DNA from: Polychytrium aggregatum
Lineage: Eukaryota > Chytridiomycota > Chytridiomycetes > Polychytriales
Direction of reading: 5' to 3'
DNA: 64,000 nucleotides
Assembly (NCBI RefSeq): GCF_025602895.1
Contig: NW_026516208.1
Span: 434,001-498,000 of the forward strand
Shown in pieces: positions 29,111 through 40,048 of this stretch. The position numbers and the translations under genes were made by a program. Each line of letters starts with the position of its first letter. Within the stretch, counting starts at the first letter, position 1. The notes beneath the pieces are model-generated. The model was not told the origin of the DNA and searched no databases. It saw nothing but the letters and a program-made list of their open reading frames with translations.

Positions 29111-30667
29111 CTAGCGTATTGGAGGGCCTTTATGCGGAGTTACTTTCAGGTGCTTCAGACCAGTGATCGCCAGTTCAAACCCTTGGTCGGCCGCTTTTTG
29201 AATCCAATAGGCGGTAGCGGTTATGTTCTTTGGCGCACCAATGCCATGCCTGTGGCACCATCCTAGCCAGAATTGCCCTCTCCAATTGCCTTGCTCGGCC
29301 GACCTCCGGAACCACTCGACTGCTTTGGTATAGTCTTTGGTTACGCCCCATCCACGAAAGTAGCATCCCCCCACCATCCATAGGCCATTCGAGTTGCCCC
29401 GATCTGCCGACCTGCTCCACCATTGAAAGGCCGCCAGCAAGTCCCTTGTAACTCCGCAGCCTTGGAAGTAACATTGGCCAATCCAATACTGGCTATCGCT
29501 GTGGCCTTCGTTGGCGAGCTGATCAAAGATATCCGCTGCCTTCGTCCAGTCTTTCGAGACTCCAAATCCATGGAGCAGACACACGCCCATGAGATGCTTG
29601 CAGAGCCAGTCTCGGTTCGATCCATACTGACATAGCTTGAAGAACTTGCGAGATATGGATGAGTTGGAGAAACAATCGTATCCTGCCAGAGCATCCTCTT
29701 CGCTTAGAGGGAACTTGTCAGACCTGTTGTTGCGTTGTATTCTGGTGCCCTCCGGCCTGTCTTGTACAGTGCCTCGACCGAGGCAGTGCATCCATCCAAG
29801 CATATAGTTAGCGATGGGCTTGGTATCCGAGTCGGTAGACTTGGTGCTGACCTCCTGCCAATGGTGGAATGCATTATCGTCGCTCTGCTCGACACCATGA
29901 CCGAGGAATGCAAGCCAGCCACGGAGGAATGCGATTCGGAGCAGGGTATCGACATCCCCTTGATCGGAGGCTTGGATATACCACTCGACAGCAGTATCCA
30001 GGGCCTGCTCAACACCTTCCCCGCTCTCGTAGCATCGGCCAAGTTTGGCCTGAGGGGCTTGTGTCAACCCTTGGTCCGCAAGATGGCGGTACAACTCGAA
30101 GGCCTTGGAATGATTTTGATCGACACCAAAGCCGCTTTGGTAGCACTCGGCCAAATGGAAACTTGCTCCTGGATGGCCGACCTCTGCAGCCCTTCTGAAT
30201 AGGAGGAAGATTTGCTCGGGATACGACACAGAGGATTCAACAAATATGGCTTTCAATTCACGCCTTGTTTCCTCTTCTTGTTCAGTTTCAGACAGCAGAA
30301 TTCTCGCCAGGAAGTATAAGGCAGCAACGCTTCCCTGGGCAGCCCGATCTGCGAGCCAGGACAGATCGGCTGCAGCCGCCTCGTTGAAGTGAAACGAGAG
30401 AGAGATCGTCTCGCAGGGCGTGAGGCGAAGAAGCGGCATTTTCTCTGGATGACAGAGATGTGCCGCCCGACACCAGTGTCGAAAACGAGCCACCTTGGAG
30501 CTCAGGAGCGGCTCGGCTCGTCTGCAAACGAGAAGCAGACCCTTGATTGTGGCGAGACTGAGTGTGAGTTGGAAGCTCGAGTTGAAGCAGACGATGGTAA
30601 AGATGTCTGGATGATGACTGAGCAGTGGCTGTGCAGCATCGGTTGAGGAGGGGATCGGAAGAGCCAT
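29111..30667 (-). CDS. Sel1-repeat protein 1
   Basis: About 518 residues from the ATG at 30667 (MALPIPSS); seven more codons upstream (to 30688) are possible. The N-terminal 130 residues (PDIFTIVCFNSSFQLTL, LLSSKVARFRHWC) form a domain shared with the other two Sel1 proteins that I do not recognise. From about residue 150 there are Sel1/TPR-like repeats with G-Y-x2-G-x-G-V patterns (CYQSGFGVDQNHSKAFELY, CYFRGWGVTKDYTKAVEW). Sel1 proteins usually act as adaptor scaffolds; the partner is unknown. No signal peptide and no introns. Its 5' end faces Fanzor remnants and then the divergent Sel1 gene 2. Confidence 0.88.
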   Translation of the reverse strand: MALPIPSSTDAAQPLLSHHPDIFTIVCFNSSFQLTLSLATIKGLLLVCRRAEPLLSSKVARFRHWCRAAHLCHPEKMPLLRLTPCETISLSFHFNEAAAADLSWLADRAAQGSVAALYFLARILLSETEQEEETRRELKAIFVESSVSYPEQIFLLFRRAAEVGHPGASFHLAECYQSGFGVDQNHSKAFELYRHLADQGLTQAPQAKLGRCYESGEGVEQALDTAVEWYIQASDQGDVDTLLRIAFLRGWLAFLGHGVEQSDDNAFHHWQEVSTKSTDSDTKPIANYMLGWMHCLGRGTVQDRPEGTRIQRNNRSDKFPLSEEDALAGYDCFSNSSISRKFFKLCQYGSNRDWLCKHLMGVCLLHGFGVSKDWTKAADIFDQLANEGHSDSQYWIGQCYFQGCGVTRDLLAAFQWWSRSADRGNSNGLWMVGGCYFRGWGVTKDYTKAVEWFRRSAEQGNWRGQFWLGWCHRHGIGAPKNITATAYWIQKAADQGFELAITGLKHLKVTPHKGPPIR

Positions 30668-30869
30668 GGTGGCGGAAATGGGGATCAAAAGGGAAGGAGG
30701 TTTGATGGCAGCGGAAGAGGCGGAGCGATGAGCGGCCGTCCTGGCTCAAAAGCAGGTGTCCCATTTCGTTTTGGGAACGCTCTATGGGGCCACGTGCCTC
30801 GGTGAGCAACTTTCGCCACAATTGTTACTATTTGGAACCTGGACACCCACCCACTCATAGCAATCATGA

Positions 30870-31130
30870 CCAAGCAGCGTGACCGATGAGACCGAGGTTT
30901 GCTTTTGGCAATGCATCATGATATCAAGGCAAGGGCTACGCATCCAGCCCAGGAGGCAGCGGTTTGCTCGGTGCTTTGAGCAGTGCAGATCGATTGTGGA
31001 GACCGGAGGGCGACCGGTGGACTTCGCTCGGAGGCGACCTATTGAATTACGAATGAGTGTGTTAGACACAGGCTAAATGTTCATGGAAGCGAGTGCGGTG
31101 TCCATTTTTTTAAAAAATAGAATGTACATC
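30870..31130 (+). pseudogene. Fanzor remnant F1 (internally deleted)
   Basis: The DNA parallels the end of the full Fanzor gene: TTTGGCAATGCATCATG at about 30904 matches 56179, and AGGCAGCGGTTTGCTCGG matches 56230. It then jumps to the last codons (CGATTGTGGAGACCGGAGGGC), so the zinc-finger region of some 210 bp is deleted. The tail ATGTTCATGGAAGCG and TGTCCATTTTTTT (31077-31111) matches the 3' UTR of the full copy. Frameshifted and clearly dead. Confidence 0.8.
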
Positions 31131-31660
31131 GTGGTCTCGGAGCCACTTGTCCGTCCGGGCGAAAGCCAAGCCCAGGACACGGCCAAGAAAGTCGTCTCTA
31201 CTGTTCCTGGCGTCCGAGACTTCATCACCACATACGACCCTTCCGGCTTCGTCACCGCCTGGGGTGCCTCCAACCCTCACTCGACCAATGGTGGCAGGGA
31301 CACCAAGAACAGGATGCGTCGAGGAGCCCTTCGCATCCTCGAGCGCATTCGATGCCTTGTCAACGAGAAGATGGCCATGTTGGCCCACTGTCGCTTTGTC
31401 GACACCCTCATTCACAAGTCCAGGGAGTATGCTGACTGCAGGGTGTGTATTGTTGGAGAGGAGTACACGAGCAAGACATGCACTCGGTGCGGGCACATCA
31501 AGCGGGACTTGGGGGCGGCCAAGGTGTACCACTGTAGGGAGTGTGGGTTGACGATAGATCGAGAGGTCAATGGGCTCGTAACATACTGCTGAAGAATGCG
31601 AGCACGGAGGACGTTCTTGGCGAGGGCATGGTGAAGCCTCGCAAACACCCCTTGGACCCG
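31111..31660 (+). pseudogene. Fanzor/TnpB-like remnant F2 of a second lineage
   Basis: Encodes a compressed TnpB/Fanzor C-terminus. The RuvC-I-like strand reads VPGVRDFITTYDPSGFV, where family members have Asp before PGV; here it is Val, so a catalytic residue is lost. After a deletion comes a four-Cys zinc ribbon (CTRCGHIKRDLGAAK, HCRECGL) and the RuvC-III stretch IDREVNG. The expected ARNILLKN continues one frame away (from about 31573), so one base is missing. The zinc ribbon differs strongly from the full copy at 54183-56555 and looks closer to prokaryote-type TnpB or Fanzor2. Confidence 0.8.
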
Positions 31661-31894
31661 AACTGGTGGTACTTGGTGAAGCAGGTTGGAGGCATAGTGT
31701 TGGAGTCGATGTGGAATTGGATGGAATGGATGTTACATCTTGCCTTGGCGAGAATGCAGGACTCGACATGATGTTCGATTCCATGATCGATTCCATGTTC
31801 GATGGATGCGGCAGTGCATGTGGCAGTGCAAGAGGAACAACGACTCCAGCCAGCAAACCGGACGGATCGAGCCAGGCTTGTGTGTGTGTGCTCA

Positions 31895-33577
31895 ATGGCC
31901 AGTGTATGGCTTGCCAGGGTCTGGCTTGCTTCGCCACAACTTCCCTCTGTCTCCTGTCCATCTCCATCTCCCAGTTGCCTCCATCCAGTCTCCGTCAACA
32001 TAGCCAGCATCAACGAGCCTGCTACAACCACGGCATCATCTGCCACCCACCAAGCTCAAGATGAAGCCAGAGCAAGCTCGCCGATACCCGATATCGCTCA
32101 GCTCTCACTCGAACCCAACCCAGACATCTTCACCATCATCTGCTGCAACGACAGCTTCCAGCTCTCCCTCGATCACAGCACCATCAAGACCCTGCTTCGA
32201 GTATGCATGCGTGCCCGTCCTATCCTGAGCTCCAAGGTGCCTCGCTTCCACAGCTGGTGCCAGAATGCAGGGCTGAGCAATCCAGACGGACAGTTGCGGA
32301 TCGGCCTCACGCCGAGCGACACGATTGCCCTCTCCATATACTGCGAGGATCCAGTCAAAACTGGCCGATCCTGGCTTAAATATCTAGTCGATAACGGCAA
32401 TGTTGCCGCATCATACTTCCTGGCAAGAATCCTCCAACTCGATCTCGACAAGCAGCAGTCTGCGGATGAATCTGACCGGCTAACCCCCCGTAATCATATC
32501 TTTCGCTATCTTGAGAAGGCAGCGCAAGCTGATCATTCAATGGCACTGTTCCACCTGGCAGGATGTTATGACGATGGCATCGGTACCAACCAAGACCACA
32601 CCAAGGCTGTCGAGCTGTATCGCAGGCTTGCAGATCGTGGAATCCCTCAGGCCCAAATCGCACTTGGTCGATACTATGCAGATGGCGAAGGTATCGATCA
32701 AGACTTCAACACAGCCATCGAGTGGTATTTCAAGGCCGCAGATCAAGGCAGCGAAGACGGCCGACTCTACATCGTGTTCCTCCGTGGATGGTTCTCTTTC
32801 ATCGGCCGTGGTGTCGAACAGAGCGATGCCGATGCCTTCAACCACTGGCAGGAAGTCAGCACCCAATCCACCGACCCAGTCATCAAGCCCATTGCCACGC
32901 ACATGGTCGGGTGGATGCACTACCTCGGCCGAGGTGTCCAGCAGGACAAACAGAAGGGTGTCAAGATCATCCGAGAGAACAAATCGGATGAGTTCAAACT
33001 CGGAGAAGGCGAATGTCTGGTAGCTGGGGTCATGTCTTCGTCCGACTCATCCGCCTCACGCAAGTTCTTCGAGTTATGCCAGCTGGGATCGGACCGTGAC
33101 TGGCTGTGCAGACACTTGATGGCTGTGTGTGTGTTCCATGGATTCGGAACCACCGAGGACCAGGAGAAGGCAGTGGGCATCTTTGAACAACTCGCCAACG
33201 ATGGTCACAGCGACAGCCAGTTTAGGATCAGAGAGTGTTACTATTATGGTCAAGGAATATCGGAGAACAACGAGAAGGCATTCGACTTGTACAGCAAGTC
33301 GGCCAACCAAGATAACTCGTACGGGCGGTGGATGGTTGGTGAATGCTACTACGATGGACACGGAGTCGCCGAGGACTTCGCCAAGGCAGCCGAGTGGCTC
33401 CGCAAGTCAGCCGAGCAGGGCAATCGATATGGCCAATTCTGGCTCGGTGATTGTTACCATGATGGCAGGGGTGTTCCCTGGGACGTTGACACCGCTCTCT
33501 TCTGGTACCGCAAGTCCGCTGATCAGGGTTTCGATTGGGCCATCGACAAACTCAAGTCTCTGGGGGGATGGCCTTGA
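31895..33577 (+). CDS. Sel1-repeat protein 2
   Basis: The conserved domain begins around NPDIFTIICCNDSFQLSL, followed by the shared N-terminal domain and Sel1 repeats (CYDDGIGTNQDHTKAVELY, CYYDGHGVAEDFAKAAEW). The start is uncertain. The in-frame ATG at 31895 (MASVWLAR) would add a hydrophobic leader not found in the other two proteins. The position that aligns with the start of Sel1 gene 3 is ATA at 32000-32002, suggesting the original ATG mutated. The repeats themselves are intact to the stop. It is divergent from Sel1 gene 1, with two Fanzor remnants between them. Confidence 0.82.
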   Translation: MASVWLARVWLASPQLPSVSCPSPSPSCLHPVSVNIASINEPATTTASSATHQAQDEARASSPIPDIAQLSLEPNPDIFTIICCNDSFQLSLDHSTIKTLLRVCMRARPILSSKVPRFHSWCQNAGLSNPDGQLRIGLTPSDTIALSIYCEDPVKTGRSWLKYLVDNGNVAASYFLARILQLDLDKQQSADESDRLTPRNHIFRYLEKAAQADHSMALFHLAGCYDDGIGTNQDHTKAVELYRRLADRGIPQAQIALGRYYADGEGIDQDFNTAIEWYFKAADQGSEDGRLYIVFLRGWFSFIGRGVEQSDADAFNHWQEVSTQSTDPVIKPIATHMVGWMHYLGRGVQQDKQKGVKIIRENKSDEFKLGEGECLVAGVMSSSDSSASRKFFELCQLGSDRDWLCRHLMAVCVFHGFGTTEDQEKAVGIFEQLANDGHSDSQFRIRECYYYGQGISENNEKAFDLYSKSANQDNSYGRWMVGECYYDGHGVAEDFAKAAEWLRKSAEQGNRYGQFWLGDCYHDGRGVPWDVDTALFWYRKSADQGFDWAIDKLKSLGGWP

Positions 33578-34039
33578 TCAAGTTTGGCCGATGGCGCTTT
33601 GATTCATCATCCATTTGAAGCTTAGGAGATCACATCCAATAAATCGAGGAAATCACCTCACCAACACACAAAGTAATGATGTTGTATTTGACGTTCAATA
33701 CATTCAGTTCGTACAATATACGAATAGTGCTGTCCCATATGAATCGCTGATGTTGATCCACCGAGAGAAACATCGAATGACTCGACAAACTTCACTCTAC
33801 ACTCTACACTCTACACTCCACACTCGGCATCGATCCTGGCTCTGCAACCATTGATGTGGAGATACTCAGTGTCATCCCGTCCAACATCGCCACTTGGGAC
33901 TGTTGAATGCAGGCAGCAAGTCGACCCGCCTCTCCAGTACCGAGACGTCCATTGTGGTTGTTTCCGTCGATCTCCACTATTCAGGAGTTCAGAGAGCGTA
34001 GTTATCCAATTCCACCAGCCATCGTCGATATCCACTTTA
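33578..34039. other. Intergenic, contains a short microsatellite
   Basis: AT-richer downstream region of Sel1 gene 2. It holds a 7-bp tandem repeat ACTCTAC, about four copies, at 33794-33824. No other gene seen. Confidence 0.6.
33794..33824. repeat. 7-bp microsatellite (ACTCTAC)n
   Basis: Three exact units followed by one with a single change (ACTCCAC). Confidence 0.85.
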
Positions 34040-34233
34040 CCGACTGGACATCAGATCCAGCATCTCGCCCACAAGTCCAATGGCATCCTCGACAAGCTGG
34101 TAAAGCATGGAATGCGCCGGGATCAGTGCTTGTCGAAGACGGTGGCGAGCATCTTCAAGAGACTCATCCGACCCATGATCGAATATGGACTGGCCCTCGA
34201 GACCCTCAGCGAGGAGCAGGCAATAGGACTCTG
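34040..34233 (+). pseudogene. LINE reverse-transcriptase fragment
   Basis: A short frame with HKSNGILDKLVKHGM and FKRLIRPMIEYGLALETL aligns with the post-RT region of LINE1 and LINE2 (KAFIRPRLEYGLAI in LINE2, KTFVRPTLEYGMAM in LINE1). It is too short and diverged to assign to either family. No ends are visible. Confidence 0.6.
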
Positions 34234-36009
34234 AAGTACTCTCCTGGTGGATAGTGCTGGAAGCACTATAGCCTTACAAAGATCCCTCGCCGGGTTTCCG
34301 CAGATTTGACGCACTCCTCTCTTGGGGCCACTGGTAATGGATCACACACCGCACTGCGAACACAGTCCTCATCGACTGGGCTTTGGATTTGACTCGATGT
34401 GCAGGCGTTGTCATTTTCAATTCAGTACGATGCGAAACAGAACATGCGGTACCCTTCCCCGGCAGCAGGATCGTCTGGGCTCTGAATACTTGCCCGCCAC
34501 CAATGCATCAACAATCCCATCGCTCAGCCGTTTCCGCTTTCGCTGTCCTGAATGCGCAGCGAACACAGTCTGTGTTTCCCACTCAACAGCAGCCGGGACC
34601 GCACTCACACTTGAAAGAGATGTATTGGATTCTACCGACAAAACGACGGCGTTTCGAGCAATCGCAATCAAGAATGGGGCGCGAGCAAAAATGAACTGAA
34701 CTGTGAAGCAATGACTGACTCGCGAGAAGCAAAGGACTCCAGGAATGCGAGAACAGTGCATGCAAAAGTGAGAGTCGGCTCGGAAGTGTGGATCCATATC
34801 ACAGCGACTTGTCCAAGCTGATGCTTGGATGTCGCCCGACACCTTCTCTGACTTCAAACCAGCGACCAAGGCAGACTTTTGTCTGTGCAATTTCATACTC
34901 AGCAAGACTTGCATGCAATTCCTCAGCCGTGGTGGGATCCGGTCGACTCCGAGGCCACTGTGACGGCATCCAACCAAGCAGAACCGTGTTTCCAGACGGT
35001 GGAATGTTTGCTGGCGGATAACTCGCTGATCGGACTCGCTCATAGACCGCTGACCAGCACGATTGGCCTCCACTTGAAGGTCCTGTGACTGCTGACCAGT
35101 TCATGGGTGCGATCCTCAGTCCTCCCACTCTTGCCTCTCCTTGGCTAGGTGACTGGAAAGGTAGTGGCCATCGTACTCATCACCCAGCCGCACCATCCGG
35201 GGGGCCGTTATCCAGACCACTTCCTCGGTGAAGTACTCTCTGCTATGAACTGACCCGGGACTTCCCTGCCGGCCTTGTTACTCATCCTCCCATCGTTCGT
35301 CAACAGGGTTGCCATGCACGCCACTGGTTCTTGATCAATATCTCAATCCTTCCCATGTCGGTCGATCCCCGGACTGGCATCCAAGTCATCACCACTGTTC
35401 CGTCCCTCGGGAATCGACACTGGTATTTTCATCATCGGCATTCTTGGTCTGCTCTTTACCAAGACTGATCAAACCGACGCCGCGGTTGGGGATTTGTAAA
35501 TGCTTCGCTGGCTTCTCTGCCTCAACGGCCTCTGTTGTTCAGGCTATGTCGTATACAAACATGCAAACTTGACGCCGCAATGCTACATGCTCGACAACCG
35601 CCGAGTCTTACTATCGCGACGAGCGTATCTAGAGGCATCACGGATCTCCCTTGCTGCCAACTCAGCTCATTTCATCAAAGGTCTGCGTAGACCCACCACC
35701 ACGGCCATTATTACCGCCAGTCGTCGACAGAAAGCTTGTCTTGCGCAGCCTGATCTTGAAACTCGTTGAACGATCTCCACGAGCAGAAATCGACGTCGAT
35801 TCCGGAAATATGTGCTTGGCTGTATCGGCGCTGATATTTTCGATGTCAAAGGATCTGTTAGAATACAAGCATGCGTATCGATGGATGGCAGTGGTCTCGC
35901 ACTTGCTGAATGAACAAGTGTATTGGGTTCCAGCAAAGGACACCATTCACAGATAGTACAGAGCACCCGAGCTCAAGTTTTCAACACTTTCCGATGCTTC
36001 CTAGATTAC
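34234..36009. other. Long stretch without a supportable gene
   Basis: Several ORFs of 60-220 codons occur on both strands, but none has recognisable domains or a convincing start and intron context. A hydrophobic segment IFIIGILGLLF is encoded near 35430, followed quickly by a stop. It could be the end of a decayed membrane protein gene. Nothing repetitive was recognised. Confidence 0.4.
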
Positions 36010-38973
36010 TCAAAGGAGCAATGATACAGCACAAAGAGCCATGGCGAGAGCCATAGACAATGATTGTGCGGCGCTTTTGCCTGGGGCAGATGACGCATCG
36101 GGGGCAATCGCACAGGTGCTGGCGACAGGAGTGAACGACGGGGTTGTGGCATAGTTCCGAATGAAATCGGATGTTATCAATGTGGCATTGTTGTCAAAGA
36201 CGCCACAGACACTACTGCATTCACCAATTGGTTGAAGAGGGTAGTATTCTGCAAAGTTGTAGCCTGGATGCGCAAGTGCAGATCGTCAGCAAGCACACTG
36301 CACCCAAACATAGACGCCCTATCCAGTTGGTCACTTTGGCACATAATAACACTCGGTGCCTAGCCACAGCGCCACTTACACATCTCATTATTGGTACCAA
36401 ATCCACCACTGATATACCCATTCGTGTTCTGGCTATTGTAGACACAAGTGGTGATGAGGGTATCGCCCGGCAGAATCTGGCGAGGGGCAATGTCTTGAAA
36501 GTTCTGTGCCGCCAAATTGTGTTGGGTGAGCAGGCGAGTGGGCAAACGCCAGGGCCTGTCTTTAGTGCCAAGTACTCTGTCTGTCCACCCGGAGATGCTG
36601 GCACTTTGCTTGAGTAAGCTCGGCATTGATTGCCCGAACCAAGAGTATGATCGCTGTCACACTTTGACTGCCGACCAACTTACTTGGAAGTTGAAGTCAA
36701 AGTAGTCCTTACGACCAAGTTCTTGAAGCTCTTTGCCGTTTCGGATCACTCTCGTTGAGATCGACTGCCCACTGTATGTAGAAGGAGACATCGTGGTCAA
36801 AGATGCGCTTCATAGGCTGTAATGCAGTCTTGCACGGCCCAGCTGAATCCTGACGTTAGTGTCGTGAGGGCTCAATCACCAGCCGCTAAACACACGGGCA
36901 CTACTTGGCCTGCTTCGACTTACGCGCCGTGCATGTGGAAGAAGTTGCCGACGATGTTGATGCCGCTGCTGGGAAGCTGGTTGGTGCATGAAGAAGAGCA
37001 TGTCGATGTGAGTGCATAGGCACTGCGTTTCGGAGGGATGGATATGATCTGGGGGTCGGGCTGAAGGCCCAGGGTGATGACGCCGAGATCGTTGGCTCGC
37101 AAGATCTTGGTGAGAGTCAAGTTGAAGCCTGCCAAAGGCACAACCTGGCCGTCGAGGGCTTGAGGATTATTCACGTGCATTTCTGGAGGGCATCGGTGAG
37201 TAATCACAGCCATGTGGATTCGTATCAGTGAGAGACATGCACCATAGCGTGGCTCGCAACGCATCCGTTGGCACAGAAGCCACGCGGCTCTGTGAAGAAT
37301 GTTGGTGTAGTTCTTGCCAGCAAGGAGAACACGAAAGCATCTTGGTGGCCAGTGTAGGAACAGTCGTGAATGTCCCTCGCAATAGATAGATTACCGAGCA
37401 GAATGGTCTGGACATATCCCTTGCCGACGGGCTTGCCGTATCCATTGGGACCGTCAGGGTAGATACGAGGAGCCTTGTTCGGAGCCCATTCGAACATGAA
37501 GCTATGTTTGATATAATCGATCGAATTTCAGTCATGAGGATGCTCGGACCGTGGAATGTCTGGTCAACATGGATCGACCTCGAGCGGAATGGCGTTGAGG
37601 GTCAGGCAAAGCTCGTGTAGAGCAGCGCTATTCTTGATGAAGTATCTGGGGTATGCTGTATCCACCAAGCCGCTGCGCATATGTGCCTTTGCACAAATCA
37701 TATCAATTCTGGCTCGTCCATGACTCACCGACTGCAGCCCTGAGTGGCAATAGCCCAGTCGTCCGACCCGGGGATGGTGCAGAAGGGAGTGGCAATCTTG
37801 TTCGTGGAGGACTTTGTGGGATCGCAGGCGTAGCCGACCATGTGATGAACAAACGACCTAGCGACGAGGGGATCGAGCAATCAGTAAGCCGAGCAGAGGG
37901 AGCATGGCAGGAATCAAATCGAATCGACCAACTAGCCAACCAGCGAAAATGCAGGCCGAGATACCGACGAGTTGTGGAGCCCTTCCTCCTTGATGATGTG
38001 GTACTTGGCATCGGTAGGCAAGTCAAAGGTTTGATAGCAGTACGACGTTACGCTGGCTGGAACGGGGACTTGATTCATAAACATCGAGAAGATAGTGGAG
38101 TCGGCCGGAATGACACCGCCATTGACGATGGCATTGTTGGCGGCATCGCTGGCGGCACTCAGGAGGATGGTCTGGTAGCCCATATCACCCGAGGCATGTT
38201 GGGAGAAGCCCGAGCCCGAGCCGAAGGCATAGATGACGACTTGGTCGGTCTGGTTGTCCGTTTTGATGGCGCGAACCTGGGGGTTGCAGCCAGCGCCGTT
38301 GAACCGGGTGAAGACAAACGAGGTCTGAGTGGCACTTGAGTTGCTGTAAATGAGCGTGAGATCCTGGACCTGAGAAGGAGAGGGCTGGCCCGGAGCTGCT
38401 GCGAACATGCGCTGCAGGGTCAGCGGCGACTGGGAGCAAGATGCGGATGAGTCAACAAGAGGGGAAAGTGCCAGGAAAGAGCAAGGGATCGGAATAACGA
38501 GGGCAGAGAGTGGACGGATGAAGAAGCGAGGTCGAACACAACCCATGGTCCAGCATCAAGCAGTGATCCGCCAGGCGGTGGGTGCACGTTGATACAGAGT
38601 GGATCAATGCAGAGTGGATCAATACAAACCGTATCGATCCAGAGTGTTTAGCAGTGATACGTACCCCTGGGCTCGAGGCCATGGCGAGGGCAATGTCAGC
38701 GCCAACCATGCTCCCGGTATCGGAGAAGCCAAGACCCAGCCATGGCACGGTCTTGTTGATGGCAACTCCAATGGTCGTCGAGTTGCCCGGGACATTGACG
38801 GTCCAGAACATCTCGAGGGGAGTTCCGCCCTCAGTGATGAGCGTGGTGTGGCGGGTGAAGTTTGCGACTGGGAAGGGAATCCACTCGTACGGCGAGGGGT
38901 TTGGGGCCGCAACCGCCAGAGAGGCTATCGCAGCTGCATAGAGAAAGAGAAGGATGTTGAGACTAGGCTTCAT
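36010..38973 (-). CDS. DOMON plus copper type II monooxygenase (DBH/MOXD1-like), GPI-anchored, multi-exon
   Basis: Exon 1 (38973-38665) encodes a signal peptide (MKPSLNILLFLYAAAIAS) and the start of a DOMON domain (FWTVNVPGN, WLGLGFSD). Exon 2 (38429 to about 37965) completes DOMON and enters the copper monooxygenase N-domain (SYCYQTFDLPTDAKYHII). Exon 3 (about 37857-37728) has the copper-ligand motif FVHHMVGYACDP. Later exons encode MFEWAPNKAPRIYPDG, MHVNNPQALDGQ, NLTLTKILRANDLGVI, SSSCTNQLPSSGI and FHMHGA, then GDTLITTCVYNSQN and GFGTNNEMC. The last exon (36263-36010) ends in a Ser/Ala spacer and hydrophobic tail typical of a GPI signal. Introns follow GTAAGT/GTACGT...AG; the 36264-36379 and 38430-38664 introns are clear, while middle junctions are uncertain. 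The family hydroxylates peptides or amines using copper and ascorbate; the fungal substrate is unknown. Confidence 0.82.
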
Positions 38974-40048
38974 AGCGAATAGGGATGCTGGACAACCAGA
39001 GGCGGGATGTTGGAGATGGGATGTGGATCGCCAGGGACAGGCGACAGGCGATCGGCGTTTTATGGACGGAGTGGTTGTCGAGGGAGTTGCACATCGGGAC
39101 CGCCAAGAGGGCACATGGAGGGAGGAGACGGCAAGCCTCCGCGTTGATCGATATTTGCAATTGACCTGGATGCAATCATATCACGAGGACATTTGAAGCC
39201 GCCTGTTCAACAGACCAGGTCGACAGAGCAGGTTGAACTGGGTACGTTGCTCAGCTATGGCCCACTGTGGCTCGGCACAAGCCCAGATCGATGGCAGCGC
39301 TCCAGCTCCATCACGGTGCCACTCACATTCTGTTCTGTACTGTCCGGCACTCGTTTCCCTCGCTTGTGCGTGGGCACAGGTGGACTCGCAATCACCTGTG
39401 CGATGCATTTTCTTGGCGCCCATGGACATGGGCGATGAAAGTTACACAGATTCTTGGGCTTGACGATTTGTGGAACAAATTCCAAGTCACACCCAGGCAA
39501 GCCCAAGTCAAGCCCAGGCAAGCCCAAGTCAAGCCCGGCACCGCTCCCGAGCTTGGAACAGAGCGGAATCAGTCGGCGGACACCTCACACCGCTCTCCGT
39601 GAGGGGATCTGCAGATCTGCGTGACCATCGGCAGCTAAGCCAAGCCAGCATGTATATCGACCACCGCACGACATGCTATAATGGTTCGCCGCAGTCTTGC
39701 CAGAGCGACTTTGTGCGAAGGATGCTCCAAGCCAGAGGGACTGGAACAGCGATACATGGGCATGAGGCATGGAGAGCCAACGAGAGGGGGACTGAACCGA
39801 GATTGCATTTTGATCATGACTCGCAAAACGGCGTTAAATCATAGAGTCTGAGGCAAGAACGTTTGAATGGCACAGGTGGCACTCTGGCCATGTGCAACCG
39901 AGACAGGAAGGTCGCAAGGCTCACCCAAACGTCGATGCGAAAGACTTCGTCGCTGCCAGCCAGCTTCTAGTGATTCTCGGTCCTGGTAACTATGGTCGGC
40001 AAGCAGCGGCAACCATGATACCAGGTAGGATCCAGTGGAGAGCAGGCC
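38974..40048. other. Intergenic, promoter side of the monooxygenase gene
   Basis: No supportable ORF. Contains a short Pro/Lys-codon-like tandem repeat at about 39486-39537 (AAGCCCAAGTCAAGCCCAGG, about 2.5 units). Confidence 0.5.
39486..39537. repeat. 20-bp tandem repeat, about 2.5 copies
   Basis: AGGCAAGCCCAAGTCAAGCC repeats head to tail with exact second copy and partial third. Confidence 0.8.

Noticed and set aside
34417-35073. 218-codon minus-strand ORF
   Set aside because: No domain, odd composition and no supporting splice or promoter features.
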